A stretch of 64,000 bases of DNA from Cellulomonas hominis (GCF_014201095.1 NZ_JACHDN010000001.1:3596001-3660000), one strand, 5' to 3'; shown: positions 1-7,956, numbered from the stretch's first letter. Numbers and translations are program-made. The notes: a model not told the origin generated them from the sequence alone.

Positions 1-731
1 ACGGCCGCAGGGCGCGCGCGAGGCGATGTCGCGTGCGGCAGCACCGCGGCCAGTGCAGACCTGGCCACGGCCACGGCCTCCGGCGGGAGATCGCCGCCCA
101 GCTCACGGCCCGAGCGCATGCGGTAGCGCTCGAGCGCCCTCCGGACGATGGGGGCGACCTCCGCCGATAGTGCTCGAGCACCGGTCTCGGTCACGGCGAG
201 CGCCGACCGGGCAGCCGGCGACGCCGAAGCGACCACGGCACCGACCGCTGCCTCGTCCCAGCCGCGGGCGAGCATGGAGCCGACGGCGCGCTCCAGCCGG
301 GCGCTGGTCTCCGCCGTCGAATGGTCCGGTCCCAGGGCGAGCAGCGCGTGTGCGGACCTCGCGCGCATCCGCTGTGCGGGCACCCGCGTGCCGCCGGCGC
401 GGCGGCCGTAGAGCAGTCGTTCCAGCGCGGCCACGCTCACGACGGCGGGCTCTCGACCGTTGGCGCGCCGCGACGCCGCGGCCGCGATCTCGGGCAGCGT
501 CATGCCGCGTGCGCGCAGCATTCTGACGTGCTCCCGCACGGGGGCGGCTGCGACCTGCGGCTCCCAGGTGCCTTCCGCGATCTGGAGCGCGCGGGCGGCC
601 GCGTACCGCCGAGACGCCGCCCCGCACGGGCCGCACCCGCACCCATGCGCGCGTGCGCACCGTCGGGTGCCGTGACGATGCACGGGCTCGTGGACACACC
701 CAGCGAAGGGCTCTGCGGTCTCGGCGTTCAC
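1..731 (-). CDS. Phage-type Cys/His-finger plus helix-turn-helix protein (partial, runs off the left edge)
   Basis: Frame read directly on the minus strand; it is open to base 1, so the C-terminus is missing (at least 243 residues present). It starts at GTG 731 behind GGAGG. Residues about 10-40 hold a Cys/His-rich motif (H..HGTR..C...HGCGCGPC...RRY) and about 55-80 read like an HTH (REHVRMLRARGMTLPEIAAA). This layout is common in actinophage and plasmid DNA-binding proteins. The preceding gene ends 52 bases upstream, so the two are probably co-transcribed. The DNA target is unknown. Confidence 0.7.
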   Translation of the reverse strand, partial: MNAETAEPFAGCVHEPVHRHGTRRCARAHGCGCGPCGAASRRYAAARALQIAEGTWEPQVAAAPVREHVRMLRARGMTLPEIAAAASRRANGREPAVVSVAALERLLYGRRAGGTRVPAQRMRARSAHALLALGPDHSTAETSARLERAVGSMLARGWDEAAVGAVVASASPAARSALAVTETGARALSAEVAPIVRRALERYRMRSGRELGGDLPPEAVAVARSALAAVLPHATSPRARPAA

Positions 732-783
732 GCGGCCTCCGGACCCGGCGCTTCCGCGGCGCCGGGTCGGCGAGTTGTGGTGG

Positions 784-1437
784 TCAGAACTCGGAGATGT
801 CCTCGGCGCCGTCCGGGCCCCGCGGGACGATGAACGTCGCGACCTGCGGGGCCGGTGGCGCGATGTCGGCGACGGGCGCGAGCCCAGGCTCCTCCGGGTC
901 GTCGCGCAGCGGTGCCTCGGCCGGCGGGACCTCCTCGTCCTGGATTGGCTCAGCGGGCGGCTCCGGCGTGCTCGCCCCGTCCACGGTCTCGGCCGCGGGT
1001 GCCGCCGCAGCGACTCCCGGTGTCGAGTCGACGGTCGGCACCAGGTCGCCGGCGGGCTCCTGCTCGGAAGGCGGGGCGGGCTCCGCCAGCGGCGCCTCCG
1101 CCGTCGTGACGGTCTCGGGCTTCGGGGCTCGCGTGCGGCGTGCCCTCGACTTCGGCTTCGCGCCGAGTCCCGCCAGCCGGGCGGCCGTCTGCTCCGCCTG
1201 CGCCTGGGCCGCGGCGATGCGTGCGACCTGGCGCTCGTGCAGAGCGGTGAGGATCGCGACCTCGACGACGGGGGAGTCGCCGGCCATCGCGTCGATCTGC
1301 TGGGCGTACTCCAGCGCGGAGTCCACGTCGAGCGGCTCGGTGTCCCCGCCCGTGTTCAGCGTGAACGTCACGTCCTCGGTGATCGTGTCGGGCTCGTTGA
1401 TGTCGAGCCGGATCTGGGCGAGGGTGCGGGTGCTCAT
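784..1437 (-). CDS. Hypothetical protein with Pro/Ala/Glu-rich C-terminal half
   Basis: A 217-aa protein from ATG 1437, preceded by a strong purine-rich SD (GGAAGGAAG). The first 95 residues look folded and partly helical (LEYAQQIDAM, LHERQVARIAAAQAQAEQ); a short basic patch (KSRARRTRAPK) follows, and the rest is a low-complexity Pro/Ala/Glu linker that ends in DISEF. It has no tag. It lies 27 nt after the 113-aa gene and before the HTH gene, so the three probably form one unit driven from the box at 1806-1822. Function not recognised. Confidence 0.7.
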   Translation of the reverse strand: MSTRTLAQIRLDINEPDTITEDVTFTLNTGGDTEPLDVDSALEYAQQIDAMAGDSPVVEVAILTALHERQVARIAAAQAQAEQTAARLAGLGAKPKSRARRTRAPKPETVTTAEAPLAEPAPPSEQEPAGDLVPTVDSTPGVAAAAPAAETVDGASTPEPPAEPIQDEEVPPAEAPLRDDPEEPGLAPVADIAPPAPQVATFIVPRGPDGAEDISEF

Positions 1438-1463
1438 GGGGCTTCCTTCCGGGGGTAGGTGAG

Positions 1464-1805
1464 TCAGGCGGCGGCGAGGACCGGGGACGGCTGGGGCAGC
1501 GCGGCGAGCATCGCCCGCGCGTCGTCGAGGTGGCGGGTCATGGCCTCGGCGTTCCCGACCGCGAAAGCGATGTCGGACTCGAGCTGGGCCAGGGTGCGGG
1601 CGGCGGCTCCGACCGAGACCGGGTCGCTGGCCAGGTCCGCGTCGGGCAGGCCGCCACCGGCTTCCCGCGCGGCCGCGACCACGAGCGCGGCGACACCGGT
1701 GAGGTCCGCGATGCCGGCGTGGTTCGCACGCTCGAAGTAGTCGAGGTCGTCGCGGAGGGCGAGAGCGCGGGCGGCGCGGTGGATGCCGGTGTCGGTGGTG
1801 GTCAT
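1464..1805 (-). CDS. Small Ala-rich helical protein, untagged, with a start box
   Basis: 113 aa, almost entirely predicted helix (LALRDDLDYFERANHAGIADL, ARTLAQLESDIAFAVGNAEAM). The start ATG 1805 is fixed by a box exactly 17 nt long before it and the lack of any SD. It resembles small structural or regulatory proteins of actinophages, but no family is recognised. It is the first gene of the unit that continues into the 217-aa protein and the HTH protein. Confidence 0.65.
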   Translation of the reverse strand: MTTTDTGIHRAARALALRDDLDYFERANHAGIADLTGVAALVVAAAREAGGGLPDADLASDPVSVGAAARTLAQLESDIAFAVGNAEAMTRHLDDARAMLAALPQPSPVLAAA

Positions 1806-1822
1806 GGTCTTGGTATGTGCGG
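1806..1822 (-). promoter_or_regulatory. Start box, CATACC variant
   Basis: Reads CCGCACATACCAAGACC and abuts ATG 1805. The CCGCACAT core is intact while the second half diverges from the common CTACCCGGC. Confidence 0.6.
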
Positions 1823-1833
1823 CAGCCAGGGCC

Positions 1834-2358
1834 TCAGAGGCTCGTGAGCGGGACGAAGGTGGCGTGCGCCTTGGACCACACCAGCGGGGCGTCGCCGTAC
1901 CGCTCCTGCAGGTACGTCGGCAGGTCGGCGGGCGAGCAGCCGCGCACCTGACGGAACTGGCCGCTCCGCAGTGGGGCGTCGCCCCAGAAGGCGTCGCCCC
2001 AGAAGGCGTCGACCTCAGCCGCGGCGAGCACGAACGGCGTGCTGCGGTAGCGGCTCATCTGCTCGGCTGTCTCCAGGCGCCACAGCAGCGCCTCTGTGGG
2101 CTCGAACGACTCGGCCCCGAAGATCGCCCTGGCGGCGTCCTCGAACGCCCGCGAGCCATCGCCGCCGCGGCCGTCGTTGAAGTGCACGACGGCCTGCCCG
2201 CCGTTGCCCTCCTGGTGGACCTCAGCGACTGGCTTGCCGTGGTGGGTGAGCGTGCCGGAGAAGCCGGTGCCGCCCCGGGACACGAAGCGCTTGACCTTGG
2301 TCAGGCGGAAGCCGTGGTGGAAGTCGGTGGCCGTGTCCTGGGGCGTGTTCGTCGTCAT
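1834..2358 (-). CDS. Hypothetical protein, untagged, with a start box
   Basis: 174 aa from ATG 2358, which sits directly after a box (2359-2375). The N-terminal half looks like a small beta-rich domain (HHGFRLTKVKRFVSRGGTGFSGTL, KPVAEVHQEGNGGQAVVHFND); the C-terminal half is helical (EALLWRLETAEQMSRYR). A 15-bp tandem duplication makes the repeat FWGDAFWGDA around residues 118-127. No known family. It is separated from the upstream tagged gene only by the box. Confidence 0.65.
   Translation of the reverse strand: MTTNTPQDTATDFHHGFRLTKVKRFVSRGGTGFSGTLTHHGKPVAEVHQEGNGGQAVVHFNDGRGGDGSRAFEDAARAIFGAESFEPTEALLWRLETAEQMSRYRSTPFVLAAAEVDAFWGDAFWGDAPLRSGQFRQVRGCSPADLPTYLQERYGDAPLVWSKAHATFVPLTSL
1981..2010. 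repeat. 15-bp perfect tandem duplication
   Basis: Two adjacent copies of gccccagaaggcgtc inside the 174-aa gene; it keeps the frame and adds five residues. It looks like recent replication slippage. Confidence 0.8.
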
Positions 2359-2375
2359 GGGTTACTGATGTGCGG
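2359..2375 (-). promoter_or_regulatory. Start box, CATCAG variant
   Basis: CCGCACATCAGTAACCC before ATG 2358. The TAA inside it is the stop codon of the upstream tagged gene, so the element overlaps that coding sequence. Confidence 0.6.
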
Positions 2376-3576
2376 CTCGACGCATGTTTGGGGCGCAGCC
2401 GCGCCGCTTCTTCGCCTCGACCTTCTTGGCGAGCTCGGCCTTGACCTCCTCGACATCGACGCCGCGCTTGACCGCGATGGCGCGGGCTACCGCCTCGAGC
2501 GCGGGCGCCTTGTCCTTCTCGCGGAAGCCGTAGGCGAGGGTCTCGACGTACCACTGCGTCGCGGCGCGCTCGGTCTTGAAGGTCTCGTGCGCCGGCCGGT
2601 CGCGGTAGGAGTGCGTGCGCTCGCCCGGGCGCCCGCCGGGCACCGGGTCCCAGCCTCCGGCGTTGGTCTCGGTCCACTCCACGCGCAGCGGCGCGCCGTC
2701 GGCGGTCAGGCCCTTGGCGATCCGGTCCTGCGCGGCCTTGGCCTTCTTGGTCTCACGCTCGGTGCGCGCGGCAGCCTTGGCGACCTCGTCCTTGGACAGC
2801 ATCTTCGTGGGCAGCGACGCCGCGTCACCGATCGGAGCCGTCGGGAAGCACACGGTGCACGCCCGGTACCCGGCGTCGGCCACGATCGTGTCCTCGCCGG
2901 ACCCGGAGTAGTCGGTCATCAGCTGGAACTCGGTCGGGGACTCCCCGCGGTTGCAGGTGGAGCAGCCCATCGAGCTGTGCACGTGCCCGCCGCTGCTCGT
3001 GGCCAGGAACGCGCGGGTCCAGCCGCCCCGGCGGGAGAACTCGGCCTCGTGCCGGGCGATCTGCTCCTCCACGGCGTCCAGGGCCCGCGTCGCCTCGTCG
3101 TACCGGGCCAGCGCCTGCCTGGCCGCGGCCGCCGGGTGGTAGTGCTCGTCGTCCGGACCCAGGTCGGGCGCGGCGAGCTCGCGCGCCTTGGCCTCGGCGT
3201 CGGTGTCGCTCAGGCCCCACACCGCGCCCTTGCGCTGCTGCCAGCTCTGCTTGTCGCCGACGGCGCTGTGCACCGCGGAGAGCGCGCGGTCGACCTCGCG
3301 GCGAGCGCGCACGGCGTCGTCCAGGACCTGCACGAGCTCGGTGTCCGCCTCGGGCGGGGTGAGCGTCGTCAGCCGGTTCCGCTCGGCCTCGATCTGCTCC
3401 ATGCACCCGTCGCACCGGTTGTCGCCGGACAGGTAGCCGGCCTCCTCGCCGCAGCGCACGCAGACGCGGTCGCGGTCGCCTGCAGCCTCGAGGTGCACGT
3501 CGGCCTCGCCGCGCGCCGAGGTGGAGAACTGGCCGCCGGTGGTGACGCCCGCGGGGACCCGCGACTGGGTGCTCAT
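2362..3576 (-). CDS. Tagged protein with Zn-ribbon and an actinophage-type Cys-rich domain
   Basis: 404 aa from ATG 3576 (box at 3577-3593). Tag at residues 5-16 (SRVPAGVTTGGQF). About residues 30-60 carry a CX2C...CX2C ribbon (CVRCGEEAGYLSGDNRCDGC). A central helical segment is followed by a domain with HVHSSMGCSTC ... AGYRACTVCFPTAP, which I recognise from many actinophage and plasmid hypothetical proteins of unknown function. A Lys/Ala-rich helical tail ends at the stop inside the next box. The open frame extends further upstream, but box and tag fix the start. Confidence 0.75.
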   Translation of the reverse strand: MSTQSRVPAGVTTGGQFSTSARGEADVHLEAAGDRDRVCVRCGEEAGYLSGDNRCDGCMEQIEAERNRLTTLTPPEADTELVQVLDDAVRARREVDRALSAVHSAVGDKQSWQQRKGAVWGLSDTDAEAKARELAAPDLGPDDEHYHPAAAARQALARYDEATRALDAVEEQIARHEAEFSRRGGWTRAFLATSSGGHVHSSMGCSTCNRGESPTEFQLMTDYSGSGEDTIVADAGYRACTVCFPTAPIGDAASLPTKMLSKDEVAKAAARTERETKKAKAAQDRIAKGLTADGAPLRVEWTETNAGGWDPVPGGRPGERTHSYRDRPAHETFKTERAATQWYVETLAYGFREKDKAPALEAVARAIAVKRGVDVEEVKAELAKKVEAKKRRGCAPNMRRAAHQ

Positions 3577-3593
3577 GACCCGTAGATGTGCGG
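3577..3593 (-). promoter_or_regulatory. Start box
   Basis: CCGCACATCTACGGGTC before ATG 3576; it faces the plus-strand regulator promoter across about 28 bp. Confidence 0.65.
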
Positions 3594-3621
3594 CCGCCGC
3601 CGCGTCGTGGGGCCCCGCCAC

Positions 3622-3634
3622 TACGATCCGCGTC
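3622..3634 (+). promoter_or_regulatory. Conventional actinobacterial -10 (TACGAT) for a leaderless gene
   Basis: TACGAT lies 7 nt before ATG 3635 with no SD, the usual TANNNT arrangement of leaderless actinobacterial genes. It contrasts with the box-type starts and shows that this regulator is probably read by the housekeeping sigma factor. Confidence 0.55.
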
Positions 3635-4081
3635 ATGGGCCACGAAGACGTCGACACCCTCACGCTCGCCGAGGCAGCGAAGGTGGCCGGTGTGCCGACC
3701 TCGGCACTTCGCCACCTGGCGGAGGAGAGGTCGCTGCCGGGCCTGGTGCGCGCCGGACGCGGGCACGCCAGGGTCCGCGTCGACCAGGTGCCGACCTTCG
3801 AGGAGGTCGAGCAGCTGCTGCAGCAGCGGGTGCGGGTCGCGCTCGCCGAGCTGCGCAAGTCGTTCGATCGGGTCCAGGTCGAGCTGGAGGCGGTCGGCAA
3901 CGACATCGCGGAGCTTGAGGAGGATCCCTACGGCCCCATCGGCGTGGACCTGGACGCCTTCGACTCCCTGAGCCAGCGGGGAGGCGGGACGCTGCGGGGG
4001 GCGCTGAACCGGATGGGGTTCGCCACCATGAGCCTGGAGGCGGCGCGCTCAGCGCTCGGGGAGATGAGGGTCCGGTACTGA
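3635..4081 (+). CDS. MerR-like helix-turn-helix regulator with coiled coil
   Basis: 148 aa on the plus strand. Residues about 8-50 form a MerR/excisionase-type winged HTH (LTLAEAAKVAGVPTSALRHLAEERSLPG...GRGHARV); residues 55-90 are a Leu/Glu-rich coiled coil (FEEVEQLLQQRVRVALAELRKSFDRVQVELEAVGNDIAELE), as in dimeric MerR proteins. The C-terminus has no recognised ligand site. It starts at ATG 3635 after the TACGAT promoter and diverges from the tagged 404-aa gene. It is one of the few regulators here and a candidate controller of the box-driven genes, but no direct evidence links them. Confidence 0.7.
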   Translation: MGHEDVDTLTLAEAAKVAGVPTSALRHLAEERSLPGLVRAGRGHARVRVDQVPTFEEVEQLLQQRVRVALAELRKSFDRVQVELEAVGNDIAELEEDPYGPIGVDLDAFDSLSQRGGGTLRGALNRMGFATMSLEAARSALGEMRVRY

Positions 4082-4163
4082 GCCGACCACCGCGCCTGCC
4101 GGGCCCGGGCACGGCGACGCCCCGGGGCCTCGCGGGGGCAGCCCGGAGCGTGCAGGGCGCCGG

Positions 4164-4838
4164 TCACCGGGACGCGTCGAACTCCCCTCGGGCGCCGACA
4201 CTGGCGAGCACGCGCGGCGCGCGCCCAGGCTCCGGCTCGTCCTCGGTGCGGCGCATCGGGACAACGGGCGCCGCGGCAGAGCCCAGTGCGGGGACGGCGC
4301 GCCCGTCCGCGGCGACCGGCTCCGGCGCCTGCTCCGCCCGAGCCGCGCGTGGCTCGGCGTCCGCCGTGCGGCGCTTGCCGCCCGCCTTCTTCACCGGCTC
4401 GGCCGACCGCTGGATCAGCACGACCGACAGGTGCGTCACCGCGAGCAGGGCGACGGGCGGGACGGCCGCGACCAGGGCCGACACGGCCGCCGGGACGGCG
4501 CCGTCCGCGGCGAGGATCGCGTGCACCGCGTTCGCCGCGATGGAGACGGCCGCGCCGCCGCCGAGGAGCGTCCACGGGTAGATCAGCGCGCGGGTGCCGT
4601 ACCCGGCCAGGGCGACGATCGCCATCGTGGCGACCACGACCATGCCGTCGACGACCAGCGGCCAGATCCACGCCAGGTGACCGGGCACCCCGGCCATCTC
4701 GGCCAGGTCGGCCAGCGCGGCGAACGACAGCGCGAACGCCCCGCCGGCCAGCAGCAGGGTGCCGGCCAGGGCGGAGTTGACGACAGCGCGCGGCAGCGGC
4801 GCGGGGTAGTTCTTGCGGGAGGCGGAGGCCAACGTCAT
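4164..4838 (-). CDS. DUF2637-type (SpdB-like) integral membrane protein
   Basis: 224 aa with four hydrophobic segments in the first about 130 residues (VNSALAGTLLLAGGAFALSF; WIWPLVVDGMVVVATMAIVAL; a weaker third; VPPVALLAVTHLSVVLI) and a charged, Ala-rich cytoplasmic tail. The pattern WPLVVDGMVVVATMA is typical of the DUF2637 family on actinomycete plasmids, where spread proteins help intercellular transfer. Start chosen at ATG 4838, right after the box-like CCGCACAG; an upstream ATG at 4886 would add 16 residues. Confidence 0.75.
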   Translation of the reverse strand: MTLASASRKNYPAPLPRAVVNSALAGTLLLAGGAFALSFAALADLAEMAGVPGHLAWIWPLVVDGMVVVATMAIVALAGYGTRALIYPWTLLGGGAAVSIAANAVHAILAADGAVPAAVSALVAAVPPVALLAVTHLSVVLIQRSAEPVKKAGGKRRTADAEPRAARAEQAPEPVAADGRAVPALGSAAAPVVPMRRTEDEPEPGRAPRVLASVGARGEFDASR

Positions 4839-4883
4839 GGTCCTGTCTGTGCGGGCGGGTGGTTCCGATCGGGAGATGTGCGG
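4839..4883 (-). promoter_or_regulatory. Degenerate start box plus a second upstream core
   Basis: CCGCACAGACAGGACC (4839-4854) abuts ATG 4838, one base shorter than usual and with T to G in the core. A perfect CCGCACAT core lies at 4876-4883, in the tail of the intergenic gap. Confidence 0.45.
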
Positions 4884-4889
4884 CACCGG

Positions 4890-5150
4890 CTAGGCGCGAC
4901 CCAGCAGCGCGATCGCGAGCGAGTTGAGCCGTCCGGCAGGCGGGCTCTGGTCGCGTCCGACGGTCACCGCGGTGACCTCGACCGGTGGCGGGACGGGCCC
5001 CAGATCCGGCACGGTCTGGTAGAGCAGGTCACGAGCCGGCTCGACGGCCTGGAGTGCCAGTGCCTTCTCCTGGAACGGGCCGAGGAGTAGGACCTGTTCG
5101 CCCGCTCGGGTCGTGGCGGCATAGAAGACGGTGGGGTTGGCGACGCTCAT
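4890..5150 (-). CDS. Small conserved protein, LLLGPF...GRLN family
   Basis: 86 aa; ATG 5150 overlaps the stop of the helicase-like gene (ATGA), so it is translationally coupled and has no box. The core motifs QVLLLGPFQEKALALQAVEPAR and the C-terminal GRLNSL recur in the plus-strand 86-aa gene at 47136, so the two are distant paralogues. This short protein type occurs widely in phages and plasmids without known function. Confidence 0.7.
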   Translation of the reverse strand: MSVANPTVFYAATTRAGEQVLLLGPFQEKALALQAVEPARDLLYQTVPDLGPVPPPVEVTAVTVGRDQSPPAGRLNSLAIALLGRA

Positions 5151-6349
5151 CGGTGCGGGTACGTGACCAGCGCCGCGCGCACCGAGGCGGCGCGGCCGGC
5201 ATCCTCAGGGTCGCTCGCCTGCTCGAGCACGTCCTCCCAGCCCGGGTCGTAGACCCAGGTCAGGTGCGTCATGTGCCGGGAGGTCATCACGCACAGCCGC
5301 CCAGAGGACAGTGCGTGCTCGGACTCGGCACCGGACAGGGTGGGGTCGACCGCGACCACCGCGTGCCATTGGCCGCCCTGCAGCCGGTCCGCCGTCCCGA
5401 CCGTGATGCCGGGCACTCCTGCCTCGAGCAGCAGGGCTTCGAGCGCGGAAGCTTGGGCGTTCCGGGACACGACGATGGCGACGTCGTCCTGGCCCAGGGG
5501 GCGTGTACGCGGCCGGCCGTTCTCGTCACGCTCGACGAGCACGCGACCGACGTAGTCGGTGGCGGCCCGAGCGACGGACCGCATGGTCGCGAGGTCGTAC
5601 GGGTCGGGCCGCTCGGGCACCAGAACGCAGGCGATCTCCCCATCGAGTCCGTCGAGGTGTCGCTCGGGCCGCGCGGAGTCGAAGGTGAACGGGTACAGCG
5701 GAGCGATGGCGGCAGCCGTGTCCGGGCCGAGGCGGTAGGTGTGCTGGAGGGAGTGTCGTGCGACGCCGTTGCGCGCGGCGAGCACCTCCGGAGCCCGCAT
5801 CTGCGGCGCCTGGCGAAGGTGAGACCAGGCGCCCACGTTGAAGGCGATGACCGGCCCGATCTGCCCGGGATCGCCGACGAGCAGGACCTGCTCGGCGCGG
5901 TCCGCGGCCTTCGAGAAGTCGGCGAAAGTCACCTGGTACGCCTCGTCGAACACCATGACGTCGACGTCGGGAGGGTTGATCTTGCAGGAGGCCACCGTGC
6001 GAACCGTGACTGGGTTCGAGCCGGTTCGGGCGCCCGGGGCTGCGGCTCCGGCTGGGACGGCCATGTTGCGCGAGGCGACCTGCACCTGCGGCAGGCCGCG
6101 GCCGTCGACGCCGAGCTCGTGCGAGATGGCCGCGGCGATCGCGGTGCCCTGCTCGTTGGTGAAGGTAGCGACAGCCACCGTGGCGTCGGTGTGCGTGTGG
6201 AGCCAGGAGACCACCTTCGCGACCATGGTCGACTTGCCGGCCCCGGGAGGGGAGTCGCACAGCACGGCCGGATGGCCAGCGAGTAGGTCGCGCAGGGAGG
6301 CGGCCTGGGGAGTCCCATCGGGGAAGGGCCTCGGTGTCGCGTCTGTCAT
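5147..6349 (-). CDS. Superfamily 1 helicase-like ATPase
   Basis: 400 aa from ATG 6349. Walker A SPPGAGKST at about residues 33-41, Walker B VMVFDEAYQ at about 131-139, a motif III-like LVGDPGQIGP at about 157, and a C-terminal UvrD/RecD2-like segment (VGTADRLQGGQWHAVVAVDP, then RLCVMTSRHMTHL). This is the layout of SF1 DNA helicases/translocases, here compact and without accessory domains. Probably acts on plasmid DNA in replication, repair or transfer. The box at 6350-6366 fixes the start; the next gene overlaps its stop. Confidence 0.8.
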   Translation of the reverse strand: MTDATPRPFPDGTPQAASLRDLLAGHPAVLCDSPPGAGKSTMVAKVVSWLHTHTDATVAVATFTNEQGTAIAAAISHELGVDGRGLPQVQVASRNMAVPAGAAAPGARTGSNPVTVRTVASCKINPPDVDVMVFDEAYQVTFADFSKAADRAEQVLLVGDPGQIGPVIAFNVGAWSHLRQAPQMRAPEVLAARNGVARHSLQHTYRLGPDTAAAIAPLYPFTFDSARPERHLDGLDGEIACVLVPERPDPYDLATMRSVARAATDYVGRVLVERDENGRPRTRPLGQDDVAIVVSRNAQASALEALLLEAGVPGITVGTADRLQGGQWHAVVAVDPTLSGAESEHALSSGRLCVMTSRHMTHLTWVYDPGWEDVLEQASDPEDAGRAASVRAALVTYPHR

Positions 6350-6366
6350 GCCAGCCGTATGTGCGG
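6350..6366 (-). promoter_or_regulatory. Start box, CATACGGCTGGC variant
   Basis: CCGCACATACGGCTGGC before ATG 6349; identical to the box of the next gene upstream (7680-7696). Confidence 0.6.
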
Positions 6367-6371
6367 CGACC

Positions 6372-7679
6372 TCACTGGGGCGGTGCCCACCTCGGGCGCC
6401 GGACCGGGGCATCCGCCGGTGACGTCCATCGGTCCCGCGCCGCAGCGTTCGTGACCGGCGTGAACCCTGCGAAGGGCTTGCCGGTGATGAACAGCGGGCG
6501 GGCGTCGCGGTAGGCGGCGGCAGCGATCGCAGCGGCGGGGTTGCCCTGCCGGCGCGTGGAGTAGGTCAGCACTCCGTGGAGCGCGTCTCCGGTGGCCTGG
6601 ACCGACTCCAGGGCCAGGTTCGTGGCGGGCGAGGCAGGGTTCGGGCGGACGATGGTGTGGGCCTTGCCGGTGCGGAGCCGGAACGGCTGGGACATCACGA
6701 CGTGGATGCGCCCCGCCGCGGCGTCGATGCCGGTGATCGCGACCTGGCAGACGTCGCCGGTGATGCTGTTGCGGCGCACCAGGCCGAAGTCGGTCAGGTC
6801 CCATCCCTGGGCGCACGCCTCGGCGCGCTCGACGTCGTGGAAGGCGGACACCGCCGTCTTCAGGCCGCGGAAGCGCGCCGCGGACAGGGCGCCCCGCTCG
6901 GCGAAGAACATGCCGTTGGTGAGCTGCGGGGCGTCCTGTCCGTCGCAGGCGAGGTCGGTGAGCGCCGACATGCACGCGAACGGGTCCTGGTCGAAGGGGG
7001 CGGCTCCACCCATCGCAGCCCACGGGGCGAGGCTCTCGCCGTCCATGCCCTCGGGGAGCCAGTAGCGGCGCGCGAGGGCGCGGGTGAGCACGATGGCGAA
7101 GGCGGAGTAACGCAGCCGCGCGGCGATCGCCAGCTGCAGTTCGATCCTGACAGCAGCTTCGGAGCTGGGCTCGCGGCGCCGGGCGACGGCGGTGGTCGCA
7201 CGGGTGATCCGGGCGAGGGTGTGGGTGTCGGGAACCACGAGGCGGAACCCCGCCTGCAGGAGTTCGTCGAGGATCTCGGCTCCGACTCGGCGCGGCACGC
7301 CCGGGTCGAGGCTCTCGGTCCGGTAGACGATGTGGTTGCTCGCCGGATCCACCCACAGGTAGGCGAAGGGGAAGTCGCCGTCGTCCTCGAAGCCCTCTCC
7401 GCGCGGGGTCGGCGCGGGCACGATGCCCGGGGTGACGGTTCGGTCGAGCAGCATCGCGCGCTCGAGTGCGAGTCGGCGCTGGTAGGCGTCGTAGTCCGCC
7501 AGGGCGCCGAGGGCTGCCTCGGGAACCAGGTCCTCGTCGGCGAGCGGGCTTGGTCCGACATGCTCGAGGGCGCCGACCGGCGTCGGCTGCCTCGCAGATG
7601 CGCCTTCCGCGCGCGCTGGCACGGGCTCGAGCGACTCGAGGAACGGGTCTGGCTCGTCGAGGTAGGAGGGATCGGGCAT
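6372..7679 (-). CDS. Hypothetical 435-aa protein, untagged, with a start box
   Basis: Starts at ATG 7679 directly behind a box. An acidic N-terminus (PSYLDEPDPFLESLEPV) leads into a mixed alpha/beta body with no motif I can assign; two stretches look like well-packed domains (FPFAYLWVDPASNHIVYRTES; ARFRGLKTAVSAFHDVERAEA). It sits upstream of the SF1-like ATPase, separated only by that gene's box. A replication or partition role is possible from size and position only. Confidence 0.6.
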   Translation of the reverse strand: MPDPSYLDEPDPFLESLEPVPARAEGASARQPTPVGALEHVGPSPLADEDLVPEAALGALADYDAYQRRLALERAMLLDRTVTPGIVPAPTPRGEGFEDDGDFPFAYLWVDPASNHIVYRTESLDPGVPRRVGAEILDELLQAGFRLVVPDTHTLARITRATTAVARRREPSSEAAVRIELQLAIAARLRYSAFAIVLTRALARRYWLPEGMDGESLAPWAAMGGAAPFDQDPFACMSALTDLACDGQDAPQLTNGMFFAERGALSAARFRGLKTAVSAFHDVERAEACAQGWDLTDFGLVRRNSITGDVCQVAITGIDAAAGRIHVVMSQPFRLRTGKAHTIVRPNPASPATNLALESVQATGDALHGVLTYSTRRQGNPAAAIAAAAYRDARPLFITGKPFAGFTPVTNAAARDRWTSPADAPVRRPRWAPPQ

Positions 7680-7722
7680 GCCAGCCGTATGTGCGGCGGG
7701 GCTGCCGCACATACGGCTGGGC
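7680..7722. promoter_or_regulatory. Back-to-back divergent start boxes
   Basis: CCGCACATACGGCTGGC (minus strand, 7680-7696) and CCGCACATACGGCTGGGC (plus strand, 7705-7722) face away from each other with 8 bp between them, each ending at a start codon. The region reads as a near-perfect inverted repeat, which shows the element is directional and tied to gene starts. Confidence 0.7.
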
Positions 7723-7956
7723 GTGATGACGACGACCGCACCAACCGCCGCCGAGACACAGGTCCCGGGCGTCGCCTTGGATCCGAGCGACCCGACTCGC
7801 GGCTGCGACCGGTGCGGGCCCGGTGTGCGCGCCGTCGTCCTGACGGGGCACGGCTCAGACCGAGGGCTGACCCTTGCGTGGTGCGGGCACTGCTTCACGG
7901 CCAGGGAGCGTCTCGGGATGTTCGCTCGCTCGGTGTTGCGGGACCTGCGAAGCTGA
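7723..7956 (+). CDS. Small zinc-ribbon protein (DUF7455-like)
   Basis: About 76 residues. CDRCGPGVRAVVLTGHG...LAWCGHCFTARERL has the spaced CX2C/CX2C pattern of small actinobacterial zinc-ribbon proteins of the DUF7455 type, often found near phage and plasmid genes. The start may be GTG 7723 (one base beyond the usual box spacing) or the adjacent in-frame ATG 7726. Convergent with the next minus-strand gene; a hairpin lies between them. Confidence 0.65.
   Translation: MMTTTAPTAAETQVPGVALDPSDPTRGCDRCGPGVRAVVLTGHGSDRGLTLAWCGHCFTARERLGMFARSVLRDLRS

Noticed and set aside
103..699. Long minus-strand ORF of 198 codons in another frame from the partial HTH gene
   Set aside because: Arg/Pro/Gly-rich translation without folding pattern; the overlapping frame has a clear finger and HTH and an SD.
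1783..3585. 600-codon plus-strand ORF
   Set aside because: Antisense of three minus-strand genes; GC-biased third positions leave the opposite strand open. The product lacks domain signals.
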